From: CAVUAT01 sp963848045
Lineage (GTDB): Bacteria; Actinomycetota; Thermoleophilia; Solirubrobacterales; 70-9
Reading direction: 5' to 3'
DNA: 64,000 nt
NCBI GenBank assembly: GCA_963848045.1
Contig: CAWKCC010000003.1
Coordinates: 372,001 to 436,000, forward strand
Below the pieces are notes generated by a model. That model was not told where the DNA came from. It saw nothing but the letters and a program-made list of their open reading frames with translations, and did no database searches. A program made the translations under genes and the position numbers. Each line of letters begins with the position of its first letter. The stretch's first letter is position 1. Below are positions 34,156 to 43,412 of the stretch, piece by piece.

Positions 34156-34161
34156 CAGAAT
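34156..34161 (+). promoter_or_regulatory. Putative -10 element of DUF3159 gene
   Basis: CAGAAT, 6-nt spacer, ATG at 34168; leaderless layout. Confidence 0.35.
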
Positions 34162-34167
34162 CACACG

Positions 34168-34863
34168 ATGCACCAATCAGGAAGTGCAGGAAGTGCAGGG
34201 GCCGAGGGGCCCGGGGAGGAGCGTCCCGGGCAGGGGGAGCCGCGCGACCTGCTGCAGGCGCTGGGCGGCGCCCACGGGATCGCCGACTCGAGCCTGCCGG
34301 CCCTCGCCTTCGTCACCGTCTACACGCTCGCCGGCAACGACCTGGCGCTCTCCGTCTGGATCGCGATCGCGGTCGGGGCGCTGATCGCCGTGGTCAGGGT
34401 GATCCGCAGGGACCCGCTGCAGTTCGCCGCCGCCGGCTTCGTCGGTGTCCTGATCGCCGCCTTCGTGGCCGACCGCACCGGCAAGGCCGAGGACTTCTTC
34501 CTGCCCGGCCTGCTGCTCAACGCCGGCTACGCGCTCGGCTATCTCGTCTCGATCGCGATCCGCTGGCCGCTGCTCGGCGTCATTCTCGGCCCGATCAGCG
34601 GCGAGGGGATGGGCTGGCGCGAGGATCCCGAGCGCCTCCGCCTCTACACCCGCGCCAGCTGGATCTGGGTCGGCGTATTCGTGCTGCGCCTCGCGGTGCA
34701 GTTCCCCCTCTACATCGCCGGCGCTGTGCTGGCGCTCGGGATCGCGAAGACCGCGATGGGGTTGCCGATCTTCCTGGTCGCGATCTGGCTCTCGTATCTG
34801 GTCCTGCGCCCGCCGCCCTCCGGCGACGACACGGCGCCGATCGGCGGCGAGAACCAACCTTAA
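34168..34863 (+). CDS. DUF3159 family membrane protein
   Basis: 231 aa. Ser/Gly-rich N-terminus, then ALGGAHGIADSSLPALAFV and about five to six hydrophobic helices. The loop GMGWREDPERLRLYTRASWI is typical of the family. Function unknown. Translation ends at 34863 in the last sequence before the 1.1-kb non-coding stretch. Confidence 0.82.
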   Translation: MHQSGSAGSAGAEGPGEERPGQGEPRDLLQALGGAHGIADSSLPALAFVTVYTLAGNDLALSVWIAIAVGALIAVVRVIRRDPLQFAAAGFVGVLIAAFVADRTGKAEDFFLPGLLLNAGYALGYLVSIAIRWPLLGVILGPISGEGMGWREDPERLRLYTRASWIWVGVFVLRLAVQFPLYIAGAVLALGIAKTAMGLPIFLVAIWLSYLVLRPPPSGDDTAPIGGENQP

Positions 34864-36001
34864 CTAGAGGGTTAGGCTTGGGACCGTACACGGAGAATAG
34901 GCCCGATTTCCCCGAGGGTACCTGAGGCTCGGCCCCGGGGCGGATCGGGGGCTCGGCCGCATCCGCGACGGCCGCCTCGCCGAGCTCGGCGGCAGGCGCT
35001 GGGGCGGGGGCTGCCGCGGCTCAAACGGAGTCCTGCGCCCCGGCCGGCGGGTCGGTGCGAGACACCCGGGGGCGGGCGTCCGAGGCGCCCCGACCCCTCG
35101 CTCGACCGGGCCGGATGACTCCGCAGTCATGCGGTCGGCGTCCCGGCGACGGAGTGCATCGGTGCAGGCCGGCGGCGGAGCCGATCTGAGTTCTCGGCTT
35201 CGGAGCCGACCGCCGCCGGATCCGAGACGGGACGGCCGGGGCATCGGCTCGGGCTCGCAGGAGCCGCCCGCGGCCCCGGCGGCCGCACGCCCGGTCTCCG
35301 GCCCGGCGATCGGGAGACCTCCGCCGGCTCGGGCAGCTCGAGGTCAGTGATCTGGAGACAGGCGTTCGCCCGGGCATCGTCGCCGATCCGGCGGGCTGCG
35401 CTGTCCGCGCGCCGTCGCGGCGGCGGGTCGGGGCGGAGGGCCAGGGGGTTCGCGAGCGCCGTCGAGATCCGATCACCGCCGTCCGCCGCTCGCCGGGGCC
35501 GGGCATCGGCTCCACCGGACGGCTCGTGATCGGCGCCGGCGCCGCGCGGCCCGCACCGCGCCGCGGCGCTCGGCACCGCGGGGCGGCGTCGGAGCCCGGG
35601 CCCGCGATCGCCCCCGTGATCCTTGATGTGGTTCGAGCTGCGGCGAGCGGTGCGGCCCGGTCCAGGCGGTTTCGAGTCCTCCGCCGGGCGCGCCCGATCA
35701 CTCGCCCGACGACTCACGATCCCTCGCTTCGGCTCGGCCCATGACCCAGCCCATGACATAGAAGGGGCTCCCGGCGGGCGGCGCCCGTCCCGCGGCGGCC
35801 CCGGGCGAGCTGCGGCCGGGAGCACCGGGACCGCGCCCCTGCTCTTGCGAAGGTCAGGGTCCGAATCATGCAGGGGAGGGCCGGCCGAGCGCAAATCAGG
35901 CACGGATGCCCGGTCTGATGTTGAGCGATCGTTATTTCCCGCGGGCGGCGGTTCGTGCCTGCCGGACGCTCGGATAGGATCGCGTCGGTGGAGGAGCAGA
36001 G
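34864..36001. other. 1.1-kb GC-rich stretch with no convincing gene
   Basis: Open frames exist on both strands but are Arg/Pro/Ala-rich, lack hydrophobic or motif structure, and none shows the smooth codon pattern of its neighbours. No tRNA or recognised riboswitch. The 3' end holds a GATAGGAT (35973-35980) that could be the -10 of the mce operon, and the GGAGGAG ribosome site of the leader ORF at about 35990-35996. Confidence 0.6.
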
Positions 36002-36094
36002 GTGGCTGCAGCAGTGGATCTGAAAGGGACCGGAGAGGACGCTCTGAAGGCGACGCGAGCGCACAGCGGGATGCCCCGGGTGGGGAGCGCGTGA
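36002..36094 (+). CDS. 30-codon leader ORF coupled to the mce operon
   Basis: GTG start with GGAGGAG 5 nt upstream; reads through 30 sense codons (begins MAAAVDLKGTGEDALKATRA) and its TGA overlaps the GTG of the first mce gene as GTGA, the same junction style as the rest of the operon. No homology recognised. It may be a translational leader, or the remnant of a gene that once preceded mce. Confidence 0.5.
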   Translation: MAAAVDLKGTGEDALKATRAHSGMPRVGSA

Positions 36095-37500
36095 GCCCCG
36101 AGGCGGGCGCGAGTCCCAGGGTGGGGAGGACCAGCGGCTTCGGTCGCCTGGCGGCGATCGGAGCGCTTGCGCTGGCCGTGATCGTGGTCGCCTGGATGCT
36201 GCTCTCCGGCGGCGACGGCGGCAACAAGTACCGCCTGCTGTTCGAGACCGGGGGCCAGCTGGTCAGCGGGAACCAGGTCGTGATCGGCGGCGCGCCGGTC
36301 GGCACCGTGGACGAGATCAAGCTGCGCGACGACGCCCGGGCCGAGGTCACGATCACGATCGACCGCGAGCTGACCGAGGGCACCTCCGCGGTGATCCGCT
36401 CGACCTCGCTTTCGGGCATCGCCAACCGCTACATCTCGATCACGCCCGGTCCCGACAACGCGCCGGGGCTCGGCAATGACGCGCTGATCACCCAGGTCGA
36501 CACCACCACACCCGTCGATCTGGACCAGCTCTTCAACACCCTCCGCGAGCCGGAGCGCAAGGCTCTCCAGGAGATCATCCAGGGCTCGGCCACGGTCTAC
36601 GCCGGCCGCGGCCCCGAGGCCAACGCGACCTACAAGTACCTCAGCCCCTCGCTCACCGCGACCACCAAGTTGATCGAGGAGCTCAACGCCGACGAGCGGC
36701 TGCTGACCAACTTCCTGGTCGCCGGCTCGCGGGTCGTCTCGGGTCTCGGGGAGCGGCGCGACGACCTCGCCGAGCTGACCTCCAACGGCAACCAGGCGCT
36801 CGGGGCGATCGCCTCTCAGAACGAGTCACTGAGCCGCGCCCTGCAGGCTCTGCCCCCGGCCCTGCGGCAGGCCAACACGACCTTCTTCAACCTGCGCCCC
36901 ACCCTCGACGACCTTGAACCTCTGGTCGAGACTGCCAGGACCTCCACCAAGGACCTGGCGCCGTTCCTGCGGCAGCTCAATCCGGTGCTCGGCAAGTCGG
37001 TGCCGGTCTTCAAGGACCTGCGGATCGCGGTCAACAAGGAAGGCAAGAACAACGATCTCGCGGATGCGGCAGCCAACTTCGTGCCGCTCCGCAAGGCGGC
37101 CGACAGCGCGGTCGAGCCGGCGATCCAGGCGATGGTCGACTCCGAGCCGACCTTCCAGTTCCTGCGCCCCTACGCCCCCGACCTGCTGACCGCGCTCGGC
37201 AAGCTCGGCCAGATCTCCTCGATCTACGACGCGGACGGCCACCTCGTCCGGGTGCAGCCCGCCGCTCTCAACCTCTTCACCCGGCTGGGAACCGGCGACC
37301 TCGACCCGATCCCGACCAGCGACCAGTTCGACGACTACGGCGCCTTCGGCACGCCCAACTACAAGATCTTCCGCCGCTGCCCCGGCTCCTCGACCCAGCC
37401 GGCCGCCGACGGCTCCAGCCCCTTCCTCGACAACGGCCTGCTCACGAGCCCGGCACCGCCCGGTGACTGCACGGTCACCGACGTGCCCCCCGGACCATGA
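36091..37500 (+). CDS. Mce family protein 1 (MlaD domain)
   Basis: 469 aa. Cytoplasmic N-terminus, one TM (about 20-38: AAIGALALAVIVVAWMLLS), the MlaD/MCE domain (YRLLFETGGQLVSGNQVVIG, GAPVGTVDEIKL; about 45-130) and a long helical region that would form part of a tube or needle across the envelope. Mce complexes import lipids or sterols driven by an MlaE/MlaF-type ABC transporter. No Cys lipobox. ATGA overlap with the next gene. Confidence 0.92.
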   Translation: MSPEAGASPRVGRTSGFGRLAAIGALALAVIVVAWMLLSGGDGGNKYRLLFETGGQLVSGNQVVIGGAPVGTVDEIKLRDDARAEVTITIDRELTEGTSAVIRSTSLSGIANRYISITPGPDNAPGLGNDALITQVDTTTPVDLDQLFNTLREPERKALQEIIQGSATVYAGRGPEANATYKYLSPSLTATTKLIEELNADERLLTNFLVAGSRVVSGLGERRDDLAELTSNGNQALGAIASQNESLSRALQALPPALRQANTTFFNLRPTLDDLEPLVETARTSTKDLAPFLRQLNPVLGKSVPVFKDLRIAVNKEGKNNDLADAAANFVPLRKAADSAVEPAIQAMVDSEPTFQFLRPYAPDLLTALGKLGQISSIYDADGHLVRVQPAALNLFTRLGTGDLDPIPTSDQFDDYGAFGTPNYKIFRRCPGSSTQPAADGSSPFLDNGLLTSPAPPGDCTVTDVPPGP

Positions 37501-39104
37501 GGCGCCTGCTCGCCATAGCCGCGGGTCTGCTCGCAGTCGGGCTGCTGGTCGCCCTGCCCGCGATGAGCGCCGACGAGGGCCCCTACCAGGTCCGCGCCGT
37601 GTTCGACAACGGGGGGTTCATGGTCAAGGGCGAGCAGATACGGATCGCCGGAGCCACGGTGGGGACGGTCGACTCGGTTGACGTCTCGGGTCCCGAGGAG
37701 ATCGTCAGCAACGAGGACGGCGGCACCGCGATCCCCGGCAAGGCGATCGTCGTGGTGAACATCGATGACGACGCCTACAAGGACTTCCGCGCCGACGCCT
37801 CCTGCTTGATCAGGCCGCAGTCGCTGATCGGCGAGCGCTTCCTTGACTGCAAGCCCACCCAGCCGCGCGCCCCGGGCCAGCCGCTGCCGCCCGAGCTCGA
37901 GCAGATCCCCGAGGGCGAGCCGGGGGAGGGACAGCGCCTGCTGCCGCTTGAGAACAACGCCAAGAGCGTCGACCTCGATCTGCTTCAGAACATCAACCGC
38001 GCCCCCTACCGCGACCGCTTCAGGCTGATCCTCAACGACCTCGGCGCGGGACTCGCGGCCAGGGGCGACGACCTCGGCGAGATCGTCGACCGGGCCAACC
38101 CGGCGCTGCGGCAGACCAACCGCGTGCTGAAGATCCTCGCAGACCAGAGAAAGCGCCTCGCCAGCCTCGCAACCGACGGCGATGCGGTGCTCGAGCCGCT
38201 GGCGCGCAACCGCACCAGCGTCACCGGCTTCATCAACAACGCCAGGATCGCCGGCGAGGCGACCGCCGAGCGCAGCGCCGACCTCGAGGCCCAGTTCGAG
38301 AAGCTGCCGGCCACCCTGCGCCAGGTGCGCCTGACGATGAAGGACCTGCGTGGCTTCACCGCGCAGGGGACCCCGCTGGCCCTGGACGTGGGCAAGGTGG
38401 CGCCGGACCTCAGCAAGGCCACCCAGAAGCTGGCGCCATTCGCCAACAACGCGATCCCCGCCTTCAAGACGCTGGGCAACGCGGCCGAGGAGGCGGGGCC
38501 GAAGCTCGCGGCCTCCGACCCCGTGCTGATCGACATCCGCGAAGTCACCAAGAACTCCGGGCCGGCCTCCAAGAACCTCCAGGACCTGCTGGTCACCTTC
38601 GCCAAGACCAAGGGCTTCGAGTACCTGATGGACTTCATCTACTACTCGAGCTCCTCGATCAACGGCTACGACGCCTACGGCCACTTCCTTCGCGCCCAGA
38701 CGCTGCTCAGCAACTGCCTCGAGCTCGAGATCACCGTCTTCCCGGGCTGCGAGGCCTTCTTCACGTCAAAGGCGGGCAGCGCCAGCAGCAGCGCGGACAC
38801 CAAACAGAGCGAGAGGAGCGTCTCGCCGGCCGCGGGCAACCCCGAGCCCGAGTCCAAGCCCACCCCGCCATCGCCCGAGGTGCTGCCGCCGATCGAGCAG
38901 CTGATCCCCGAGCTGCAGCCCGGCGACGCAGGTGACCCGGCCGCGCCCGATGGGCCGGCGCCCGGCGACGCCGGGCCCCCGTCTGAAGGGGCGGAGGGCC
39001 AGGCGAAGGTCTCGAGCCGGTCCACCGCGCCCGGCTCCTCGCGCAGGATGACCATGCGGGAAGCCTCGGTGCTGCTCAGCTACCTGCTGGGGAGCGGATC
39101 ATGA
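37497..39104 (+). CDS. Mce family protein 2
   Basis: 535 aa. N-terminal signal/TM (RRLLAIAAGLLAVGLLVALPA), MCE domain (YQVRAVFDNGGFMVKGEQIR, IAGATVGTVDSVDV), helical region, and a Pro/Glu/Asp-rich C-terminal low-complexity segment (about 430-500). ATG at 37497 overlaps the previous TGA. Confidence 0.92.
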   Translation: MRRLLAIAAGLLAVGLLVALPAMSADEGPYQVRAVFDNGGFMVKGEQIRIAGATVGTVDSVDVSGPEEIVSNEDGGTAIPGKAIVVVNIDDDAYKDFRADASCLIRPQSLIGERFLDCKPTQPRAPGQPLPPELEQIPEGEPGEGQRLLPLENNAKSVDLDLLQNINRAPYRDRFRLILNDLGAGLAARGDDLGEIVDRANPALRQTNRVLKILADQRKRLASLATDGDAVLEPLARNRTSVTGFINNARIAGEATAERSADLEAQFEKLPATLRQVRLTMKDLRGFTAQGTPLALDVGKVAPDLSKATQKLAPFANNAIPAFKTLGNAAEEAGPKLAASDPVLIDIREVTKNSGPASKNLQDLLVTFAKTKGFEYLMDFIYYSSSSINGYDAYGHFLRAQTLLSNCLELEITVFPGCEAFFTSKAGSASSSADTKQSERSVSPAAGNPEPESKPTPPSPEVLPPIEQLIPELQPGDAGDPAAPDGPAPGDAGPPSEGAEGQAKVSSRSTAPGSSRRMTMREASVLLSYLLGSGS

Positions 39105-40588
39105 GGGGCGGTCGCGCCGGCAGCCTCGCAGCCAGCCCGACCCTGGTCGGCGCGGTCACCGTGCTCGTGGTGATCGTCGCCGTCTTCCTCTCCTACCAGG
39201 CCAACTCGGGACTGCCGTTCGTGCCGACCTACCGGATCTCGGCCACCCTCCCGAATGCCAACACGCTGGTCCCGGGCAACGAGGTCCGGGTGGGCGGGAT
39301 ACGGGTCGGCCAGATCGAGAGCATCGAGCCGATCACCGTCGAGGCCGCCGATCCCGCCGCCGGCCAGACCACGGTGGACGTCGCGGCCAAGGTCAACATG
39401 GAGCTGATCGAGGACATCAACCCCCTGCCCGAGGACAGCACGGTGATCGTGCGATCGCGCTCCTCGCTGGGTCTCAAGTATCTCGAGCTGAATCGCGGCG
39501 ACTCCGAGCAGGGCTTCCCGCCGGGCTCGACAATGCCGATCAGCGCCGCGACGCCCGAGCCGGTCGAGCTCGACCAGCTGTTCAACACCTTCGACGATCC
39601 CACCCGCGCCGCGATCCAGGTCAACCTGACCGAGTTCGGCAACGCGCTCGCGGGTCGCGGCCAGAGCCTCAACGCGACCTTCGGCGACCTGCGGCCCGTG
39701 GTCAGGCGCCTCCAGCCCGTGATGCGCAACCTCGCCTCCCGGCGGACCGACCTGACCGGGTTCGTGCGCGGGCTCGCCGGCGCGGCCGCCGAGGTGGCGC
39801 CCGTCGCCGAGCAGCAGGGAGAGCTGTTCGTCAGCCTCGACACCACCTTCGGCGCTCTGGCGGACGTGGCCCGCCCCTACATACAGGAGACGATCTCGCG
39901 CTCGCCGGCGGCCGAGGACGCCGCGATCGAGTCCCTGCCGCGGGTCCGCCCCTTCCTCAGGAACACCACCGGGCTGCTCGGCGACCTGCGCCCGGGCTTC
40001 GCCGCCCTCGTGCCCGTATCCGACGACGTCGCCGCTGCCGTGGCGATCGGCGTCAAGGCGCTGCGCCAGTCCCCAGCCTTCAACAAGCAACTGCCCCCGA
40101 CCTCCCAGGCCCTGCTCAACCTCAACAACAACGCGGGCGCGCGCGAGGGCATCTCCGACCTCGACGCCCTCAACGTCCAGCTCGAGCCGCTGCTGGCATT
40201 CGTCGCCCCGGCCCAAGCGGTATGCAACTACGCCAGCCTGCTGTTCCGCAACGTCTCCAACCACCTGGCCTTCGGCGACGGGCTCGGCACCTATCAGCGC
40301 TTCATCGCGCTCAACACCTCGACCGGCCCGAACAACCCCGGCAGCCCGGCCTCGGCTCCTGCCAACGGCGGCGCGGGGAGCACCCCGAACAACTACCTGC
40401 ACGCCAACCCCTATCCGAACACCGCCTCTCCGGGCCAGGTGCGCGAGTGCGAGGCCGGCAACGAGGGCTTCGTCACTCCCAGCGCGACCCTGATCGGAAA
40501 CGTCCCCGGCAACCAGGGGATCGAGACCGAGGAGCAGATCTGCGAGCAGCTCGGCAACTGCAAGAAGAAGAAGAAGAAGAAGAAGTGA
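39101..40588 (+). CDS. Mce family protein 3 with poly-Lys C-terminus
   Basis: 495 aa. TM near 15-35 (LVGAVTVLVVIVAVFLSYQA), MCE domain (YRISATLPNANTLVPGNEVR, VGGIRVGQIESIEP), helical region with LDQLFNTFDDPTRAAIQ, Gly/Asn-rich stretch, then a run of eight Lys encoded by AAG repeats right before the stop. The TGA overlaps the next GTG. Confidence 0.92.
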   Translation: MRGGRAGSLAASPTLVGAVTVLVVIVAVFLSYQANSGLPFVPTYRISATLPNANTLVPGNEVRVGGIRVGQIESIEPITVEAADPAAGQTTVDVAAKVNMELIEDINPLPEDSTVIVRSRSSLGLKYLELNRGDSEQGFPPGSTMPISAATPEPVELDQLFNTFDDPTRAAIQVNLTEFGNALAGRGQSLNATFGDLRPVVRRLQPVMRNLASRRTDLTGFVRGLAGAAAEVAPVAEQQGELFVSLDTTFGALADVARPYIQETISRSPAAEDAAIESLPRVRPFLRNTTGLLGDLRPGFAALVPVSDDVAAAVAIGVKALRQSPAFNKQLPPTSQALLNLNNNAGAREGISDLDALNVQLEPLLAFVAPAQAVCNYASLLFRNVSNHLAFGDGLGTYQRFIALNTSTGPNNPGSPASAPANGGAGSTPNNYLHANPYPNTASPGQVRECEAGNEGFVTPSATLIGNVPGNQGIETEEQICEQLGNCKKKKKKKK

Positions 40589-42105
40589 GCCCCGCAGCCC
40601 CCAAGAAGGTGGCGCCCGCGAGCTACGACGAGCGGATCTACCGCAAGGGCCATCCACCGCACCTGGCCCGCAACGGCCTGATCCTGATCGTCTTGGTGCT
40701 GATCGGGACCTACCTGGCGTGGACCAAGTCGGTGCCGTTCGGCTCCGACTATGAGCTGCGGGCCGTCTTCGACAACGCCGCGAACATCCGCAAAGACTCG
40801 CCCGTGCGGATCGCAGGCGTCGCCGTCGGCAAGGTCACGGGCGTGCGCAGCGTCGGCGACGCCGCCGAGGTCACCTTCACGGTCAAGGACGACGGTAGGC
40901 CCGTGCACGAGGACGCGCTGGTCGAGATCCGGCCCCGCATCTTCCTCGAGGGCAACTTCTTCCTTGACCTGAAGCCGGGCAGCCCGAGCGCGCCCGAGCT
41001 GGAGAGCGGCGGAGCCATCCCGATTCCGCAGACGTCGACGGCCGTGCAGCTCGACCAGGTTCTGACCGCGTTGCAGGCACCCGACCGCGAGAACCTGCAG
41101 AAGCTCCTCCAGGGCTTCGGGACCGCGCTCACCTACAAGCCGACCCCCGCGGCCGACAAGGGCCAGGACCCCGATATCAAGGGCGAGAGCGCGGCGCAGG
41201 CGATCAACGACTCCTTCGTCTACGGGGCCACCGGGGCACGCGACAGCGCGATCGTCAACGAGGCCCTGCAGGGCACCGAGCCGGGTGATTTGAGAAAGGT
41301 GATCGCGAGCGGTTCCAAGACGTTCGAGGCTCTGGCGTCCCGGGAGGAACAGCTCAAGGACCTCGTCACCAACCTCAATACCGTGGCGGGGGCCCTCGCC
41401 TCCGAGTCCGACAACCTGGCCGAATCCGTTCGGCGCCTGGCCCCGACCCTCGAGCGGGCGACTCCGGCGCTGCGAAACACCAACGCGACCTTCCCCTACC
41501 TGCGCGCCCTGGCTCGCGACATCACGCCCGGCATCGCCGAGCTGCCGTCGGTGATCGCCGTCTCGGGCCCCTGGCTGAAGCAGACGCGCAAGTTGCTGCG
41601 CCGAGACGAGCTGGGGCGGCTCGCCTACCAGCTGCGTTTGCTCGGTCAGCCGGCGGCGGAGACCGCGGCCGCCGGCCCAGGCCTGTTCAGCGAGATCGAG
41701 CTGGTCAGCCGCTGCGCCTCCAACGTGCTGATCCCGACCGGTGATGTCGTCATCGCGGACGCCTTCAGCACCGGCGTGCCCAACTACAAGGAGTTCGGCT
41801 ACGCGGCCACCGGGTTCGCAGGCGAAACCCAGAACTTCGACGGCAACGGCCCCTACATCCGCTTCGCGCCGGGCGGAGGCTCCTTCGGCGCCAACAACGG
41901 CCTGGTCAGCTCGCCAGTGCCCAACGGCGGCTTCCAGAACGAGACGAACTACGGGCACGCCTTCTCGCCGCCGCTCGGGACCCAGCCGGTGATGGGAATC
42001 AAGCCCCCCTACCGCACCGACGTCCCCTGTTACATCAATGCGATCCCGGCGATCAACGGCCCCGCCGCGGCCGTTGGCCCCCCGAGCCCGGCGGCGGTGC
42101 CATGA
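40585..42105 (+). CDS. Mce family protein 4
   Basis: 506 aa. The N-terminus (SPAAPKKVAPASYDERIYRK) is cytoplasmic, TM near 30-50 (NGLILIVLVLIGTYLAW), MCE domain (YELRAVFDNAANIRKDSPVR, IAGVAVGKVTGVRS), long helical region. GTG start in a GTGA overlap. Confidence 0.92.
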   Translation: MSPAAPKKVAPASYDERIYRKGHPPHLARNGLILIVLVLIGTYLAWTKSVPFGSDYELRAVFDNAANIRKDSPVRIAGVAVGKVTGVRSVGDAAEVTFTVKDDGRPVHEDALVEIRPRIFLEGNFFLDLKPGSPSAPELESGGAIPIPQTSTAVQLDQVLTALQAPDRENLQKLLQGFGTALTYKPTPAADKGQDPDIKGESAAQAINDSFVYGATGARDSAIVNEALQGTEPGDLRKVIASGSKTFEALASREEQLKDLVTNLNTVAGALASESDNLAESVRRLAPTLERATPALRNTNATFPYLRALARDITPGIAELPSVIAVSGPWLKQTRKLLRRDELGRLAYQLRLLGQPAAETAAAGPGLFSEIELVSRCASNVLIPTGDVVIADAFSTGVPNYKEFGYAATGFAGETQNFDGNGPYIRFAPGGGSFGANNGLVSSPVPNGGFQNETNYGHAFSPPLGTQPVMGIKPPYRTDVPCYINAIPAINGPAAAVGPPSPAAVP

Positions 42106-43412
42106 GGCGCGCGATCCGAGAGCACCTGCGCGACTTCATCGCGATCGTCGCACTGGTGATCGCCGGCGTGTTCACGGCCGGATACATCCTCTCCTCGCAG
42201 GCCACCGCGCTGCCGAGCTGGCTGCCGATCCTGGGCGAGGACCGCTTCGAGCTGAAGGCCGATCTCAGCACCGCCCAGGCCGTCAGCCCGGGGCAGGGCC
42301 AGGCGGTGATGATCGCCGGCATCCAGGTTGGGGACATCACGGGCGTCGAGCTCAACCAGGGCGCGGCCACCGTGACGATGGAGATCGACAACGACAAGGC
42401 CCCGCTGATCAAGGACGACGCCCATCTGCTTCTGCGCCCGAAGACGGGCCTCAACGACATGGTGCTCGAGGTCGATCCGGGCACCTCGACCACCGAGGTC
42501 GAGGAGGGCTCCACGATCCCGCTGGCCTCGACGCTGCCCGCCGTCAACCCCGACGAGGTGCTCGCCTCCCTGGATGCCGACACCCAGGCCTTCCTGAAGC
42601 TGCTGTTCGCCGGTGGCGGCGAGGCGCTGGGGGGCGACCGCGGCGTCAAGTTCTCGGCGGCCCTGCGCCAGCTCGAGCCCTTTGCCCGCGACGCCGCGAA
42701 GATCAGCGGAGCGCTGGTCGGCCGGCGCGAGAGCATCGCGCGATCGATCCACAACTTCCGATTGCTCGCCGATGAGCTCGCCAGCAAGGACGCCGAGCTG
42801 ACCGGCTTCGTCGACTCCTCCAACGCGGTGATGCAGTCCTTCGCAAACCAGCAGGCCTCGATCCGGGCCTCGTTGCGGGAGTTGCCCGGCACCCTGAAGC
42901 AGACCGACCTCGCGCTCAAGGGCGCCAACGAGCTTGCGCTGGCCACGGTGCCGGCGGTGCGCGACTCGCTGCCCGGGGCCCGAGCGCTGAAGCCGGCGCT
43001 CGAGGCGCTGCGGCCCTTCCTGAAGCAGACCGTGGCGCCGGTCCGCGACCAGATTCGCCCCTTCACCACTCAGGTCTTCCCGGCGGTCAAGCACCTTCGC
43101 CAGGGCACCGACGGCCTCGCGAAGACGGTGCCGCCGCTCAAGAACGCGGTCAACAGGCTGAACGAGGGACTCAACGCTCTGGCGGCCAACCCCAGCGGCG
43201 ATCAGGAGGGCTACCTCTTCTTCCTCCCCTGGCTCAACCACAACCTCAACTCGCTGTTCCTGCTGCAAGACGCGAACGGCCCGCTGCGGCGCGGGATCGT
43301 GTTGCTCACCTGCGGCACCGCCGTCTTCGCCGAGGGCATCGGGCGCAGCACACCCTTCATCGCGACCCTGCTCGAGGTCACCAACCAGCCGCGCGAGGCG
43401 GAGATCTGCTGA
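42102..43412 (+). CDS. Mce family protein 5
   Basis: 436 aa. TM near 10-30 (DFIAIVALVIAGVFTAGYIL), MCE domain (FELKADLSTAQAVSPGQGQA, VMIAGIQVGDITGVEL), helical needle region. ATG overlaps the previous TGA; its own TGA overlaps the next ATG by one base. Confidence 0.92.
   Translation: MRRAIREHLRDFIAIVALVIAGVFTAGYILSSQATALPSWLPILGEDRFELKADLSTAQAVSPGQGQAVMIAGIQVGDITGVELNQGAATVTMEIDNDKAPLIKDDAHLLLRPKTGLNDMVLEVDPGTSTTEVEEGSTIPLASTLPAVNPDEVLASLDADTQAFLKLLFAGGGEALGGDRGVKFSAALRQLEPFARDAAKISGALVGRRESIARSIHNFRLLADELASKDAELTGFVDSSNAVMQSFANQQASIRASLRELPGTLKQTDLALKGANELALATVPAVRDSLPGARALKPALEALRPFLKQTVAPVRDQIRPFTTQVFPAVKHLRQGTDGLAKTVPPLKNAVNRLNEGLNALAANPSGDQEGYLFFLPWLNHNLNSLFLLQDANGPLRRGIVLLTCGTAVFAEGIGRSTPFIATLLEVTNQPREAEIC

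Noticed and set aside
35660..35700. tRNA-like T-arm (GGTTTCGAGTCC)
   Set aside because: No acceptor, D or anticodon stems around it.
35127..36425. 432-aa minus-strand frame and other long frames in the gap before mce
   Set aside because: Arg/Pro/Ser-rich composition with no conserved block; the 3' part is antisense to mce gene 1.
40559..40588. AAG repeats at the end of mce gene 3 as a possible sequencing artefact
   Set aside because: The reading frame closes cleanly with an overlapping GTG start, and an independent Lys-coding run occurs at 45990; kept as real.
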